In this document: one piece after another, positions 8,176 through 16,336 of the stretch
How the letters are laid out: every line of letters starts with the position of its first letter
How positions within the stretch are numbered: the stretch's first letter is position 1
Made by a program: the position numbers and the translations under genes
NCBI GenBank assembly: GCA_016873835.1
Contig: VGVY01000016.1
Span: forward strand, 1 to 34,264
Reading direction: 5' to 3'
Length of the DNA: 34,264 nt
Origin: Ignavibacteria bacterium
GTDB lineage: Bacteria; Bacteroidota; Ignavibacteria; Ignavibacteriales; Melioribacteraceae
The notes under the pieces: generated by a model
The model's database searches: none
What the model was told of the DNA's origin: nothing
The model's input: only the letters and a program-made list of their open reading frames with translations

Positions 8176-10434
8176 TTATTTTTCAGAATGAAGCCAGAGC
8201 AAAACTTTTTCATGTGTTAAAGGTGAGTTATACTGGATAGATTTATGTGGACGAAAAGCTTTCATTGCATTGCAAATTGCAAAAAAGGCGCCAATACCAT
8301 ACATGAAAGGGGGCTCGCCAATTGCCTTCGATTGAAATGGTCCATATGGATTCGGTACATCTTCTAAAAAATGTACATCAATTATTGCGGGTGCGAATTG
8401 TATGTCCGGCACTTTATATGTTGACAAAGCATCCGTAAGTAACTTTCCTTCATTATCATAAATAATTTCTTCAAGAGTCATCCAGCCAATTCCTTGAACA
8501 ATTCCTCCTTCGGCTTGCCCTTTATCTGTAACGGGATGCAGACTTTTTCCAAAGTCGTGTACAACTTTTACAGAATCAACGGAACATGTGCCAACCAAAC
8601 AATCAACCGTAGCTTCTACGATAGCAGTGCCAAATACATGATATGCAAAAGCATCCCCTTTCATATTTTCTCTATCAAAATAAATATTTGGCGTAGCATG
8701 ATGAGCGTGTGCAGATAAACTAATTCTTTTCATATATGCAGTATTTATTAGTTTAATCCAATCTAAATCTGTTTTGACTTTATTTAAATAGACAATCTCA
8801 TCCATCAGCTCAATTTGTGAGATGTCTTTTGCGTTGAGAATTTGAGCGGCAAGTTTTTTTAACCTTTCCAAAATCAAGTTGCATGCATCCCTAGTCGCAA
8901 AACCATTAAGATCTGCCCCTTTACTTGCAGCGGTTGGAGAAGTGTTGGCAATGCGAGAAGTATTTGTAGTATCAATTTTAATTCTGTCTGGGTTTATGGA
9001 TAATGTTCTTGTTGCTATTGATACAATTTTTACGTTTACGCCTTGCCCCATTTCCACAGCCGCAGTAGAAATTCTTACACTTCCATCAGTGTAAACATGA
9101 ACTAGTGAGCTGGCTTGATTTAAAAAAGTTGAAGTAAATGATATGCCAAAACAAACCGGCATTGCTGCTATTCCCTTTTTAACGAGAATATTTGCTTCGT
9201 TAAATTTTTTGACTTCTTTTTCTTTCTTCTCAAATTCAAACCTCTTAACTGCTTCATCAAAACATTTTTCTGCTCTGCTGTTTTTATTAATCTGACCAAA
9301 AGGAAATTCATCTCCGTCTTTCAATAAATTTTTCGTTTGAATGTAGGTTGGTTCAACATTCATAACTTCAGCAGCTTTGTGGATTGCTGATTCAATAACA
9401 AACATTGCTTGAGGACCGCCGAAACCTCGGAATGCAGTGAATGGGGGAAGATTAGTTCTACAACAATATGCAGTCGCTTTTACATTTGGAATGAAATAGC
9501 TGTTAGTAGAATGAAAAAGTGTTCTCTCTAAAATAGCTGTTGATAAATCTGCAGAGGCTCCGGCATTTTGATAATAATTAACTTCATAAGCTAAAATTTT
9601 TCCTTCTTTGTTTAGACCAATTTTATAATCTGAAGAATACGGATGACGTTTGCCCGTCATTCTCATATCATCTTGCCTCTGTAAAATTATTTTAACTGGC
9701 CTATTTAATTTAACAGCGGCTAGAGCAGCCATTACCGCCCATGCTGTTGCTTGATCTTCTTTCCCTCCAAATCCTCCGCCAAGTCTTGAAACATCAACTT
9801 CAATTTTGTTCATTGGCAAATTCAAAACACGGGATGCAATTTTTTGGACAGCAGTTGGTCCTTGTGTAGAAGAAATTATTTTTATACCGCCACCTTCAAC
9901 TGGGAACGCTAATGATCCTTGAGTCTCCAAATATAAATGCTCCTGAGAGCCGGAGATTACAGATCCTTCAATAATATAATCACAATTGTGCCATTCAGCA
10001 TTAACATTACCGAGTGAAAATATTTTAGGTGGAATGATTAATTCACCCTTTTCGAATGCTTCTCTAGGATCAAATATAGTGGGCAATTTCTCAAATTGTG
10101 CTTCAATCTCTTTTACTGCATTAATTGCAGTAAATTTATTTTCTGCTACAACTAATGCAATCGGCTGACCAACATAATGCACACCCTCCTTTGCAAATAA
10201 TTCTTCATCTAAAATAATACCGCCTATTTGATTTTCTCCTGGGATATCAGATGCGCTAATAATAGAAATTACACCTTCAGCTTTTAGTGCTTGTGAAAAA
10301 TTTAACTTTTTGATTTTTCCGTGAGCAATTGGAGAATAATAAACTGAAGCAAATAGAGTTCCTTCTGGAATTGGAATGTCATCTACAAATTTGGATTCGC
10401 CCTTTGCGTGTTGAACAGAGTCATAGCTTCTCAT
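8176..10434 (-). CDS. xdhB: Xanthine dehydrogenase, molybdopterin-binding subunit
   Basis: A 752-residue catalytic subunit that oxidises hypoxanthine/xanthine toward urate. All classical active-site residues are found by motif: Q164 in S-Q-E-H-L-Y-L-E, E226 in G-G-G-F-G-G-K-E, R336 in T-A-F-R-G-F-G-G-P-Q, the F-G-I-S-F-T segment with substrate-stacking Phe residues, E-M-G-Q-G-V, and catalytic E707 in G-E-P-P. Length matches bacterial XdhB (about 760-780). It overlaps the preceding XdhA-like gene by ATGA, so the two subunits are made together. Among the two hydroxylases in this window this is the one I would call true xanthine dehydrogenase. The insertion chaperone XdhC is not in the window. 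Confidence 0.95.
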   Translation of the reverse strand: MRSYDSVQHAKGESKFVDDIPIPEGTLFASVYYSPIAHGKIKKLNFSQALKAEGVISIISASDIPGENQIGGIILDEELFAKEGVHYVGQPIALVVAENKFTAINAVKEIEAQFEKLPTIFDPREAFEKGELIIPPKIFSLGNVNAEWHNCDYIIEGSVISGSQEHLYLETQGSLAFPVEGGGIKIISSTQGPTAVQKIASRVLNLPMNKIEVDVSRLGGGFGGKEDQATAWAVMAALAAVKLNRPVKIILQRQDDMRMTGKRHPYSSDYKIGLNKEGKILAYEVNYYQNAGASADLSTAILERTLFHSTNSYFIPNVKATAYCCRTNLPPFTAFRGFGGPQAMFVIESAIHKAAEVMNVEPTYIQTKNLLKDGDEFPFGQINKNSRAEKCFDEAVKRFEFEKKEKEVKKFNEANILVKKGIAAMPVCFGISFTSTFLNQASSLVHVYTDGSVRISTAAVEMGQGVNVKIVSIATRTLSINPDRIKIDTTNTSRIANTSPTAASKGADLNGFATRDACNLILERLKKLAAQILNAKDISQIELMDEIVYLNKVKTDLDWIKLINTAYMKRISLSAHAHHATPNIYFDRENMKGDAFAYHVFGTAIVEATVDCLVGTCSVDSVKVVHDFGKSLHPVTDKGQAEGGIVQGIGWMTLEEIIYDNEGKLLTDALSTYKVPDIQFAPAIIDVHFLEDVPNPYGPFQSKAIGEPPFMYGIGAFFAICNAMKAFRPHKSIQYNSPLTHEKVLLWLHSEK

Positions 10435-11852
10435 AAAAATTCCTCGTGCTTAAAATTCTGAGGATAAAGCTTTATGAAGTGAGAATAAAACAGTTGCCGT
10501 AGCAACAAACTTTTATATTCAGAACTTCCTCTTGCATCACTAATCGGAGAAATTTCTGCCAATGCTATTTTTACTGCATGCTTAATATTTTCTAAACTGA
10601 TTTTTTTGTTTAATAAAAATTTTCTGGTCGATCTTAAATACAATGGAACTGGCGAAACTCCTCCGGCAGAAATATGAACGTCTTCAATTACATTCGCACT
10701 TGTTTTTATTGAAATTGAAGAATTAACACTTGCTATATCAAGAAATGTTCTTCTTGAAATTTTTTCAAAATTAAATAACGATTTTGATTTTGGAATGCTA
10801 AATGAAACAGCAGTTATTAATTCGTTTCTTGTTTTGTTTAATTGTTTATACCCTTTGTAAAATTTTATTAACGGAATTGTTCTTTTCTTCTTTTCATAAT
10901 GTAAATGAACATCTGAATTCAGCACTAACAATATATTAGTGATATCAGCAATTGGACTAGCATTTACAATATTGCCGGCTATTGTAGCACGATTGCGAAT
11001 TGGCAAAGAACCAAATAATAATAAGTGATTCTTAAGAGAAGGCAAGTACTGGTGTATTAATTTTGATTCTCTAAATTCTTCAACCGTTAAATTGCCAGAC
11101 AAATATATTTTATCGCCAGATTTCCAAATTGTTTTTTCCGATCTGTTTTCTGCAACAAATTCAATATTTGATGAATGAATTGTATCTCTTTGCTGAACAT
11201 AAATATCGGTTCCTCCGGAGACAAGAAATTTTGAGGTTTTGCTTTTCTTTGACTTGGTTTCAAGTTGCGCATTTAATCTTTTAAGCAGCTTGGGTATTTC
11301 TAAAAAATATTTCGGTAAAATATTTTTATTAATTAAAAATTCGATATTGTCCTTTGCGCTGTTGTTGCCTAAAAATGAAATTGTATTTTCAATGGCGCGT
11401 TTAATTCCAGCATATCCAGTGCATCGACAAATATTTCCATCAAGCGATGTGACTGCTTCGTGCAAGTTGTAGTTATTATGGTTTAAAAAATAATTTACTA
11501 ACGAGACAACAAAACCCGGAGTGCAAAAACCGCACTGAGTTCCTCCTTCGTCAACTAGTTGCTCTTGAATAAAACTGAGCTTTTCAATATTCAGCCCTTC
11601 AATTGAGACTAAGTGCTTCCCATTTACAGAATTCAGTGGCAGCAAGCATGAGTTAACTGATTTATACTTTACCTTGTTGCCGACTAAACTTCCAAGCAAT
11701 ACAGTACACGCTCCGCAGTCACCTTCTCTGCATCCTTCTTTTGTTCCAGTTAATTTTTTTACAGTACGCAAATAATCCAATACTGTAATAGCCGGATTCA
11801 TCTTTCCCGATATCGCGTTATCATTACATATAAAATTAATTTGCTTTTCCAT
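10431..11852 (-). CDS. xdhA: Xanthine dehydrogenase, fused [2Fe-2S]/FAD subunit
   Basis: A 473-residue electron-transfer subunit. The N-terminal domain has the plant-type cluster C41, C46, C49, C69 and the second cluster C107-G-F-C110 with C142-R-C144. After a linker of about 40 residues, the FAD domain shows G-G-T-D at 213-216 and I-R-N-R-A-T-I-A-G-N at 285-294, and ends with a CO-dehydrogenase flavoprotein C-terminal-like segment (I-S-A-G-G-V-S-P-V). The architecture and length match the two-subunit XdhAB enzyme of Rhodobacter type. The ATG at 11852 starts 20 bases after the small membrane protein gene; no strong Shine-Dalgarno is visible. It should form an (alpha-beta)2 heterotetramer with the next gene's product in the cytoplasm. 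Confidence 0.95.
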   Translation of the reverse strand: MEKQINFICNDNAISGKMNPAITVLDYLRTVKKLTGTKEGCREGDCGACTVLLGSLVGNKVKYKSVNSCLLPLNSVNGKHLVSIEGLNIEKLSFIQEQLVDEGGTQCGFCTPGFVVSLVNYFLNHNNYNLHEAVTSLDGNICRCTGYAGIKRAIENTISFLGNNSAKDNIEFLINKNILPKYFLEIPKLLKRLNAQLETKSKKSKTSKFLVSGGTDIYVQQRDTIHSSNIEFVAENRSEKTIWKSGDKIYLSGNLTVEEFRESKLIHQYLPSLKNHLLLFGSLPIRNRATIAGNIVNASPIADITNILLVLNSDVHLHYEKKKRTIPLIKFYKGYKQLNKTRNELITAVSFSIPKSKSLFNFEKISRRTFLDIASVNSSISIKTSANVIEDVHISAGGVSPVPLYLRSTRKFLLNKKISLENIKHAVKIALAEISPISDARGSSEYKSLLLRQLFYSHFIKLYPQNFKHEEFL

Positions 11853-11872
11853 TTAGCTATAACTTAAATCTA

Positions 11873-12073
11873 TTAAGCTATTCGATTCCTTGTTTTAAAA
11901 TACATTATGCTGCCAAAAATTATCATCAAAAATCCCCACCAGATATTAGGATGTATTTCAAATAATACTGTTTCTATTTCTGGCGGAGAAAACAAATGAT
12001 AAATTCCAGTCAAAAAAATTAAACCGCCAATAACTAATAGTATCAAGGCAACAAAATACCAAATCGATTTCAT
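11873..12073 (-). CDS. Small two-helix membrane protein
   Basis: A 66-residue protein with two hydrophobic segments (about residues 4-27 and 43-58) joined by a short loop rich in acidic and aromatic residues, and a basic C-terminus (K-T-R-N-R). No family is recognised. It lies 62 bases downstream of the sodium/solute symporter gene and 20 bases upstream of xdhA, so it is probably co-transcribed with both. Small membrane proteins next to symporters are sometimes accessory subunits, but nothing in this sequence proves such a role. Confidence 0.65.
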   Translation of the reverse strand: MKSIWYFVALILLVIGGLIFLTGIYHLFSPPEIETVLFEIHPNIWWGFLMIIFGSIMYFKTRNRIA

Positions 12074-12135
12074 TTCTTATACTCCAGTCAATTATCAGAA
12101 TAATAAAATATTTTTCTGAATAACAAAAAGAATTA

Positions 12136-13797
12136 CTACCAAAATAAAATGTTAAGTACTATTAACACAATTGTCGCTATAATCGCAAAAAATTCTGGAC
12201 GTTTTATAAAAATTAAATGACTATCATATTTTTCATCAGCTAATCCTTTAACAAGTCCAACTAATTCTTCTTTCGGCTTTTTTAAAGTAAAGAAACTAAT
12301 TGCTATAGTTAGGATAAAACAAATTAACCAAGCCCACCAAGCGCGCCAGAAATTTGCAGCCATATCACTTTGAACAGTAGACATTGTAATAATACTTTCG
12401 TTAATCCAATTAAATTTGACAGCAAGCCACATCCCAAACGATGAAAGCATTCCAACTACTAAACCCCAAAATGCACCATTAGGGGTGATCCACCATATAA
12501 ACATTCCTAAAAGCATTGTTGCAAACAGAGGTGCATTCACCCAGCTAAAAATTGCTTGCATGTAATCCATAATACTCGGAAAACTTTTTGCCCAATATGC
12601 TGTTCCTAATGATATGATAACCCCAACAATTGTTGATGCTCTGCCCATCCACAGCAAATGATTATCTGAGGCGTTTTTATTTAATACCGACTTATATATA
12701 TCATATGTCCACACTGTATTAAATGCGCTGATATTTCCAGCTTGACCAGCCATAAAACCAGCTAACAAAGCTGTGACGCCTAATCCAATTAATCCAGTTG
12801 GATAATACCTTGCGATTAAAAGCGGAAGCGCAGAATCGTAATTTATTTTTCCACCATCTTCTAAAAGTTTAAATCCGCTGTTAGGATCACTTGAAAGCGC
12901 AATAGCAATTAACCCAGCAAGGATAACAATAAAAGGTAAAGCCATTTTGAAAAACGATGCAAGTATAGGCGTCATTCGAGCGGCACGTAAATTTTTCGCT
13001 GAGAAAGCTCGTTGAACAACAAGAAAATCTGTAGTCCAATAACCAAACGATAAAACAAATCCAAGCCCTAATACAATTCCAGCCCAGTGAATTAACATAC
13101 CATTTTGAGTTGGGTCAGATGATGTTGACCACAATGTATTCATCGAATCAGGCAAACGAGTTAAAATTTGGTCAAGACTGCCTATTTCGATTATCCCCAT
13201 TATCGAAACCAAGAATAATCCGAACCAAATTAAAAAGAATTGAATTATCTCAGTAAAAATTGCAGACATTAATCCGCTAAGTGTGACGTAAGCCATAACA
13301 GTTAATGCAGAAGCCCACATACTAATATCCCAATTCCAACCAAGAAAAGTATGGAGCACAAGAGCCATGGCATAACAATTAATTCCAGAGACAAGAAGAG
13401 TCATAATTGCAAATGCAATACCGTTAAGGACTCGCGTTTTTTCATCAAAGCGAAGTTTAAGATAACCCGGAATAGATTTTATTTTGCTACTGTAATAAAA
13501 AGGCATCATATAGATTCCGAGAAAAACCATTGCCGGTATTGCACCAATCCAATAGAAATGAGCAACGTACATTCCATATTTAAAAGTATTGCCAGTCATT
13601 CCAAGAAGTTCGAGCGCGCCAAGATTGGCAGAAAGAAAGGCTAACCCGGCAACCCAAGAAGAATTTTTTCTTCCGGCTAAAAAGAAATCTTCTTCGCTAG
13701 TTGTAAATTTGCGTAAGTAGAATCCGATTCCAAGAACAAACCCAAAATAGATTAGAATTATTATCCAGTCAATAATTTGAAGTCCAATTGTCTGCAT
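12136..13797 (-). CDS. Sodium/solute symporter (SSS family)
   Basis: A 553-residue integral membrane protein with about 13-14 hydrophobic segments, in the LeuT-fold sodium/solute symporter family. Early segments (Y-F-G-F-V-L-G-I-G-F-Y-L-R then E-E-D-F-F-L-A-G-R) and F-L-S-A-N-L-G-A-L-E are characteristic of this family; the A-G-Q-A-G-N-I-S-A-F-N stretch contributes to the sodium site region in relatives. The substrate is not readable: the gene lies between the carbohydrate cluster and the purine operon, so sugars or purine-derived solutes are both possible. The start ATG is preceded by GGGGAAATC. The upstream 192-base gap contains a palindromic repeat and is the likely promoter region for the purine operon. 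Confidence 0.92.
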   Translation of the reverse strand: MQTIGLQIIDWIIILIYFGFVLGIGFYLRKFTTSEEDFFLAGRKNSSWVAGLAFLSANLGALELLGMTGNTFKYGMYVAHFYWIGAIPAMVFLGIYMMPFYYSSKIKSIPGYLKLRFDEKTRVLNGIAFAIMTLLVSGINCYAMALVLHTFLGWNWDISMWASALTVMAYVTLSGLMSAIFTEIIQFFLIWFGLFLVSIMGIIEIGSLDQILTRLPDSMNTLWSTSSDPTQNGMLIHWAGIVLGLGFVLSFGYWTTDFLVVQRAFSAKNLRAARMTPILASFFKMALPFIVILAGLIAIALSSDPNSGFKLLEDGGKINYDSALPLLIARYYPTGLIGLGVTALLAGFMAGQAGNISAFNTVWTYDIYKSVLNKNASDNHLLWMGRASTIVGVIISLGTAYWAKSFPSIMDYMQAIFSWVNAPLFATMLLGMFIWWITPNGAFWGLVVGMLSSFGMWLAVKFNWINESIITMSTVQSDMAANFWRAWWAWLICFILTIAISFFTLKKPKEELVGLVKGLADEKYDSHLIFIKRPEFFAIIATIVLIVLNILFW

Positions 13798-13852
13798 GAT
13801 TTCCCCAAATCAAAAAATTATTAACTAATTGAGACACTTAAAAAAGATTTTT

Positions 13853-13937
13853 TGTCATTTCGATCGAAGAGAGAAATCTTTTATTCTAATGAGATTTCTC
13901 AGTCGTCCAGCAATTGTCAGGCTCCTTCGAAATGACA
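13853..13937. repeat. 85-bp dispersed imperfect palindrome, copy 2
   Basis: An element with terminal inverted ends (TGTCATTTCGA ... TCGAAATGACA) and internal inverted segments GAGAAATCTT / GAGATTTCTC. It aligns base by base to the reverse complement of 357-441. It sits in the gap between the mutarotase-like gene and the symporter gene and may act as a boundary hairpin between the carbohydrate and purine units. Confidence 0.85.
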
Positions 13938-13989
13938 TTGTTAAAATTTTCAGATGCTTCTTATTAATATTGCATACAACTTGATTAAG

Positions 13990-14976
13990 TTACTCATTTA
14001 CAATAGTGAACTCAATTCTCCATTTCTCTTTTGCATTTGGTTGAATAATGCCGCACGCATTTTGTTTCATTGCTTTTTCTAAAGAATCACAGCATGCATT
14101 TGTGGGTTCAAGAGCAATTGTTAAATGTTTCTTTTTTGAATTAACCGGCCATCCTCCATAACAGAGCCAAATTCCTAAAAAGGGAATTTTTTCTGTATCA
14201 AAACTAATTAACATCGACTCTCTATTTTTAGGTTTATGTAATGCGCACCAGCCAGGATCGTTTAACTTTTTTGAAAATACCTTTAATGCTTTCCCAAAAT
14301 CTAATTTAGGAATAATTGAAAAATCGTCTGATCCATTTAGATATGGCCACTCGAGCTCTTCGCCTTGATTGGCAATTGTTTCATCATTAATCCAATATGC
14401 TAAAACATTTTGAATTTCATCAGTAAGATAAATTATATCATCAGGTTCAACGTGCAGTAATGGATGTGCTGCCCAAATGTAAGGAAATGGTTCCTCTTCA
14501 AAGTTTTCAACTGTATAGTCAATGATAAATTTATTCTCTTCCAATTTAACTTGTTTAGAAAAAGAATAATCCCAATTGATTCCTTTTGTGGTTCTAATAA
14601 ATGTTCCGTCATTAGAAATTTCGTAGCTCCATTTTTTTGACCATAGCTGTCCATGGTCGGGCAAAGAAATTTCATAACCTGATTTTGTTTTTATTTTGCA
14701 TGCTTCAATTGTAGGGAAACATTCATCGAATCCACTCGTATCATAATTTTCAAAAAAAGCTCCATGAAAAGCCGGCTTGTAAGATTTAGTATCATTCTGC
14801 GGTTCAAGTAAAAAATTAGTTCCAGTTTTTTTGTTGATTAGCTTAATCATCTTTCCGCCAATCTGCGGAAGAAATATTACTTTAAGTAAATCGTTCTCCA
14901 TTTCAATAAAACGGAGACCCTTTTCCTCGTATGTATTGATCATAAATGATTTGAGGTGACAGTTGAAAACTGTCAA
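13990..14976 (-). CDS. Aldose 1-epimerase/galactose mutarotase-like protein
   Basis: A protein of about 328 residues resembling the mutarotase superfamily: an early strand pair around L-P-Q-I-G-G-K-M-I-K-L and the H-P-L-L-H-V-E-P segment (about residue 166) where mutarotases have a catalytic His, followed by a late A-L-E-P-T-N-A. No signal peptide is seen, so it is probably cytoplasmic and acts on sugars released by the neighbouring glycosidases. Start choice is uncertain: TTG at 14976 has AGGAG six bases upstream inside the end of the preceding gene, while ATG at 14943 gives a start closer to usual mutarotase N-termini but lacks a ribosome binding site. A perfect hairpin overlaps the TTG start. 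Confidence 0.75.
   Translation of the reverse strand: MTVFNCHLKSFMINTYEEKGLRFIEMENDLLKVIFLPQIGGKMIKLINKKTGTNFLLEPQNDTKSYKPAFHGAFFENYDTSGFDECFPTIEACKIKTKSGYEISLPDHGQLWSKKWSYEISNDGTFIRTTKGINWDYSFSKQVKLEENKFIIDYTVENFEEEPFPYIWAAHPLLHVEPDDIIYLTDEIQNVLAYWINDETIANQGEELEWPYLNGSDDFSIIPKLDFGKALKVFSKKLNDPGWCALHKPKNRESMLISFDTEKIPFLGIWLCYGGWPVNSKKKHLTIALEPTNACCDSLEKAMKQNACGIIQPNAKEKWRIEFTIVNE
14957..14975. promoter_or_regulatory. Perfect 8-bp inverted repeat at a start codon
   Basis: TGACAGTT and AACTGTCA face each other across a three-base loop. On the minus strand the stem begins at the second base of the TTG start of the mutarotase-like gene and lies immediately after the stop of the M24-like gene. 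It could limit translation initiation or be a protein-binding site. No T-run follows on the minus strand, so it does not look like an intrinsic terminator. Confidence 0.45.
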
Positions 14977-14977
14977 T

Positions 14978-16288
14978 CTATTCTCCTATTATTTCGTAAT
15001 TACTTTGTTGCTTTATTTGTAAAGTATTTTCATCGCGAATAAGAATATTTGGCTGAGGATATTTTTTCCCATTTAGATTTACAATTATCATGGGCCAGTT
15101 TGGTGATTTGGTTATAACCTCAAATCCATTTTCATTTACAATCATTGTCTCTTCAACTTTTGCACCGGTGATAGTTGGGTTCCATGCAAAAGCTTGATTG
15201 TTTTGAACAACTTCTTTGTTCCCTGGATAAATTATCCACTCTCTGTCATCATAACCAATAGCGCCTCCTTGATGATGAAGCATCCATTCATTAACAAAGC
15301 TAACTGATTTATACCAATTTTTCATCTTTTCAAAAATCTCGAATGCTGAAACTCCGGGACGAGTAAATTCTTGATAATGTGCGTTAACAATTGCTGTTTT
15401 TTCAAGTCTTGCTTTTAGTATTTCTGGGAGTTGACCAAAGTGAACAAAGCGTGTAACGGCAATAGGCATTCCCCATTTTTCAGCACAGATATTTATCATA
15501 ACATATTTTTTTAATTTTGCACCGCCCGGAAGAGCATGCCTATATTTATAAATTCTTTCATCAACCGCAGTCAATAATACTGTCGGTAAAATTTGTCTAT
15601 TGCGCAATGCATTGGCGGTCATGGTTTCGATTTCGAATTCGCTCATCCCGGGTTTAATGTTCATGCAAACTTCCGCAACTGCTTCGGTGGATTGTTCCGC
15701 AACATATTTGTATCTGAGTACTTCATATTCGTTTAATGAATATCGTAGAGTTTTGAATTTGACAGAGACATTAATTGTGTTTGGATAATTAATATCGCTT
15801 CCGATTCTCCCAAATTGTTTTATTATTTCTCCGCGTACGTCCTTTGTTGAATTGGATTCATACCAAGGATATTCAATTAATTCATAACCAAGTTCTTTAA
15901 GAGACTCATCCATCATTCTGCTTGCTTCGGCGCCGTTACATATCAAAAACTTTTTTCCGTTTTTCAAAAAAAGTAGCGATGCGGTTCCAACATCTTTATT
16001 TAAAACAATTTGATTGTTTGCTAATCCGGCAGTTGCCCAATAAACATTTCGTACTTGTGTGATTAAAATACCATCTAATTTGTTTTCGGTAAGAAAATTT
16101 TTCAGACGTATCATTTTCTTCGCGATTTCCAATTTATAATCGAAGCTGCGTGCGGTTTTTAGTTCAACTGCTTTTTGCGGAGTCTTCTCAGGAACTTCTT
16201 TTGTGCATGAAATTAATACTACTCCAATCATTAATAAATTAGCAAAAATTTTATAGTTGACTAAGTTTTTAATGATATCAAAAATCAT
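14978..16288 (-). CDS. M24 (Xaa-Pro peptidase/creatinase-fold) lipoprotein lacking canonical metal ligands
   Basis: A 436-residue lipoprotein: an N-terminal hydrophobic segment ends in the lipobox L-I-S-C with C28 and T at +2. An N-terminal creatinase-type domain (about 55-190) precedes a pita-bread M24 domain (about 195-415). In metal-dependent M24 peptidases five ligands are D, D, H, E, E. Here the aligned positions read N266 (in V-M-I-N), A277 (in I-A-V-T-R), no clear His in H-H-Q-G-G-A-I-G, N370 (in F-A-W-N-P) and E379 (in V-E-E-T). It is therefore probably not a classical metallopeptidase; creatinase is a precedent for metal-free catalysis on this fold. A good AGGAG precedes the ATG. It sits among secreted glycosidases. 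Confidence 0.8.
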   Translation of the reverse strand: MIFDIIKNLVNYKIFANLLMIGVVLISCTKEVPEKTPQKAVELKTARSFDYKLEIAKKMIRLKNFLTENKLDGILITQVRNVYWATAGLANNQIVLNKDVGTASLLFLKNGKKFLICNGAEASRMMDESLKELGYELIEYPWYESNSTKDVRGEIIKQFGRIGSDINYPNTINVSVKFKTLRYSLNEYEVLRYKYVAEQSTEAVAEVCMNIKPGMSEFEIETMTANALRNRQILPTVLLTAVDERIYKYRHALPGGAKLKKYVMINICAEKWGMPIAVTRFVHFGQLPEILKARLEKTAIVNAHYQEFTRPGVSAFEIFEKMKNWYKSVSFVNEWMLHHQGGAIGYDDREWIIYPGNKEVVQNNQAFAWNPTITGAKVEETMIVNENGFEVITKSPNWPMIIVNLNGKKYPQPNILIRDENTLQIKQQSNYEIIGE

Positions 16289-16302
16289 TTAAGCTCCTAA
16301 AT

Positions 16303-16318
16303 AATGATACCTATCATT
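16303..16318. promoter_or_regulatory. Inverted repeat upstream of the M24-like gene
   Basis: AATGATA and TATCATT are separated by two bases, with further partial pairing outside. The element lies in the 48-base gap between the 866-residue glycosidase gene and the M24-like gene, just upstream of the AGGAG. It has no U-run on the transcribed strand, so an operator or mRNA hairpin is more likely than a terminator. Confidence 0.3.
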
Positions 16319-16336
16319 TGTTATTTAAAAATTCTT

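Noticed and set aside
13351-13644. Plus-strand open frame of 97 codons
   Set aside because: It is antisense to the symporter's transmembrane segments, which are clearly coding.
16303-16318. Possible intrinsic terminator
   Set aside because: The inverted repeat is AT-only apart from a few bases and has no T-run on the transcribed strand, so I list it only as a weak regulatory site.
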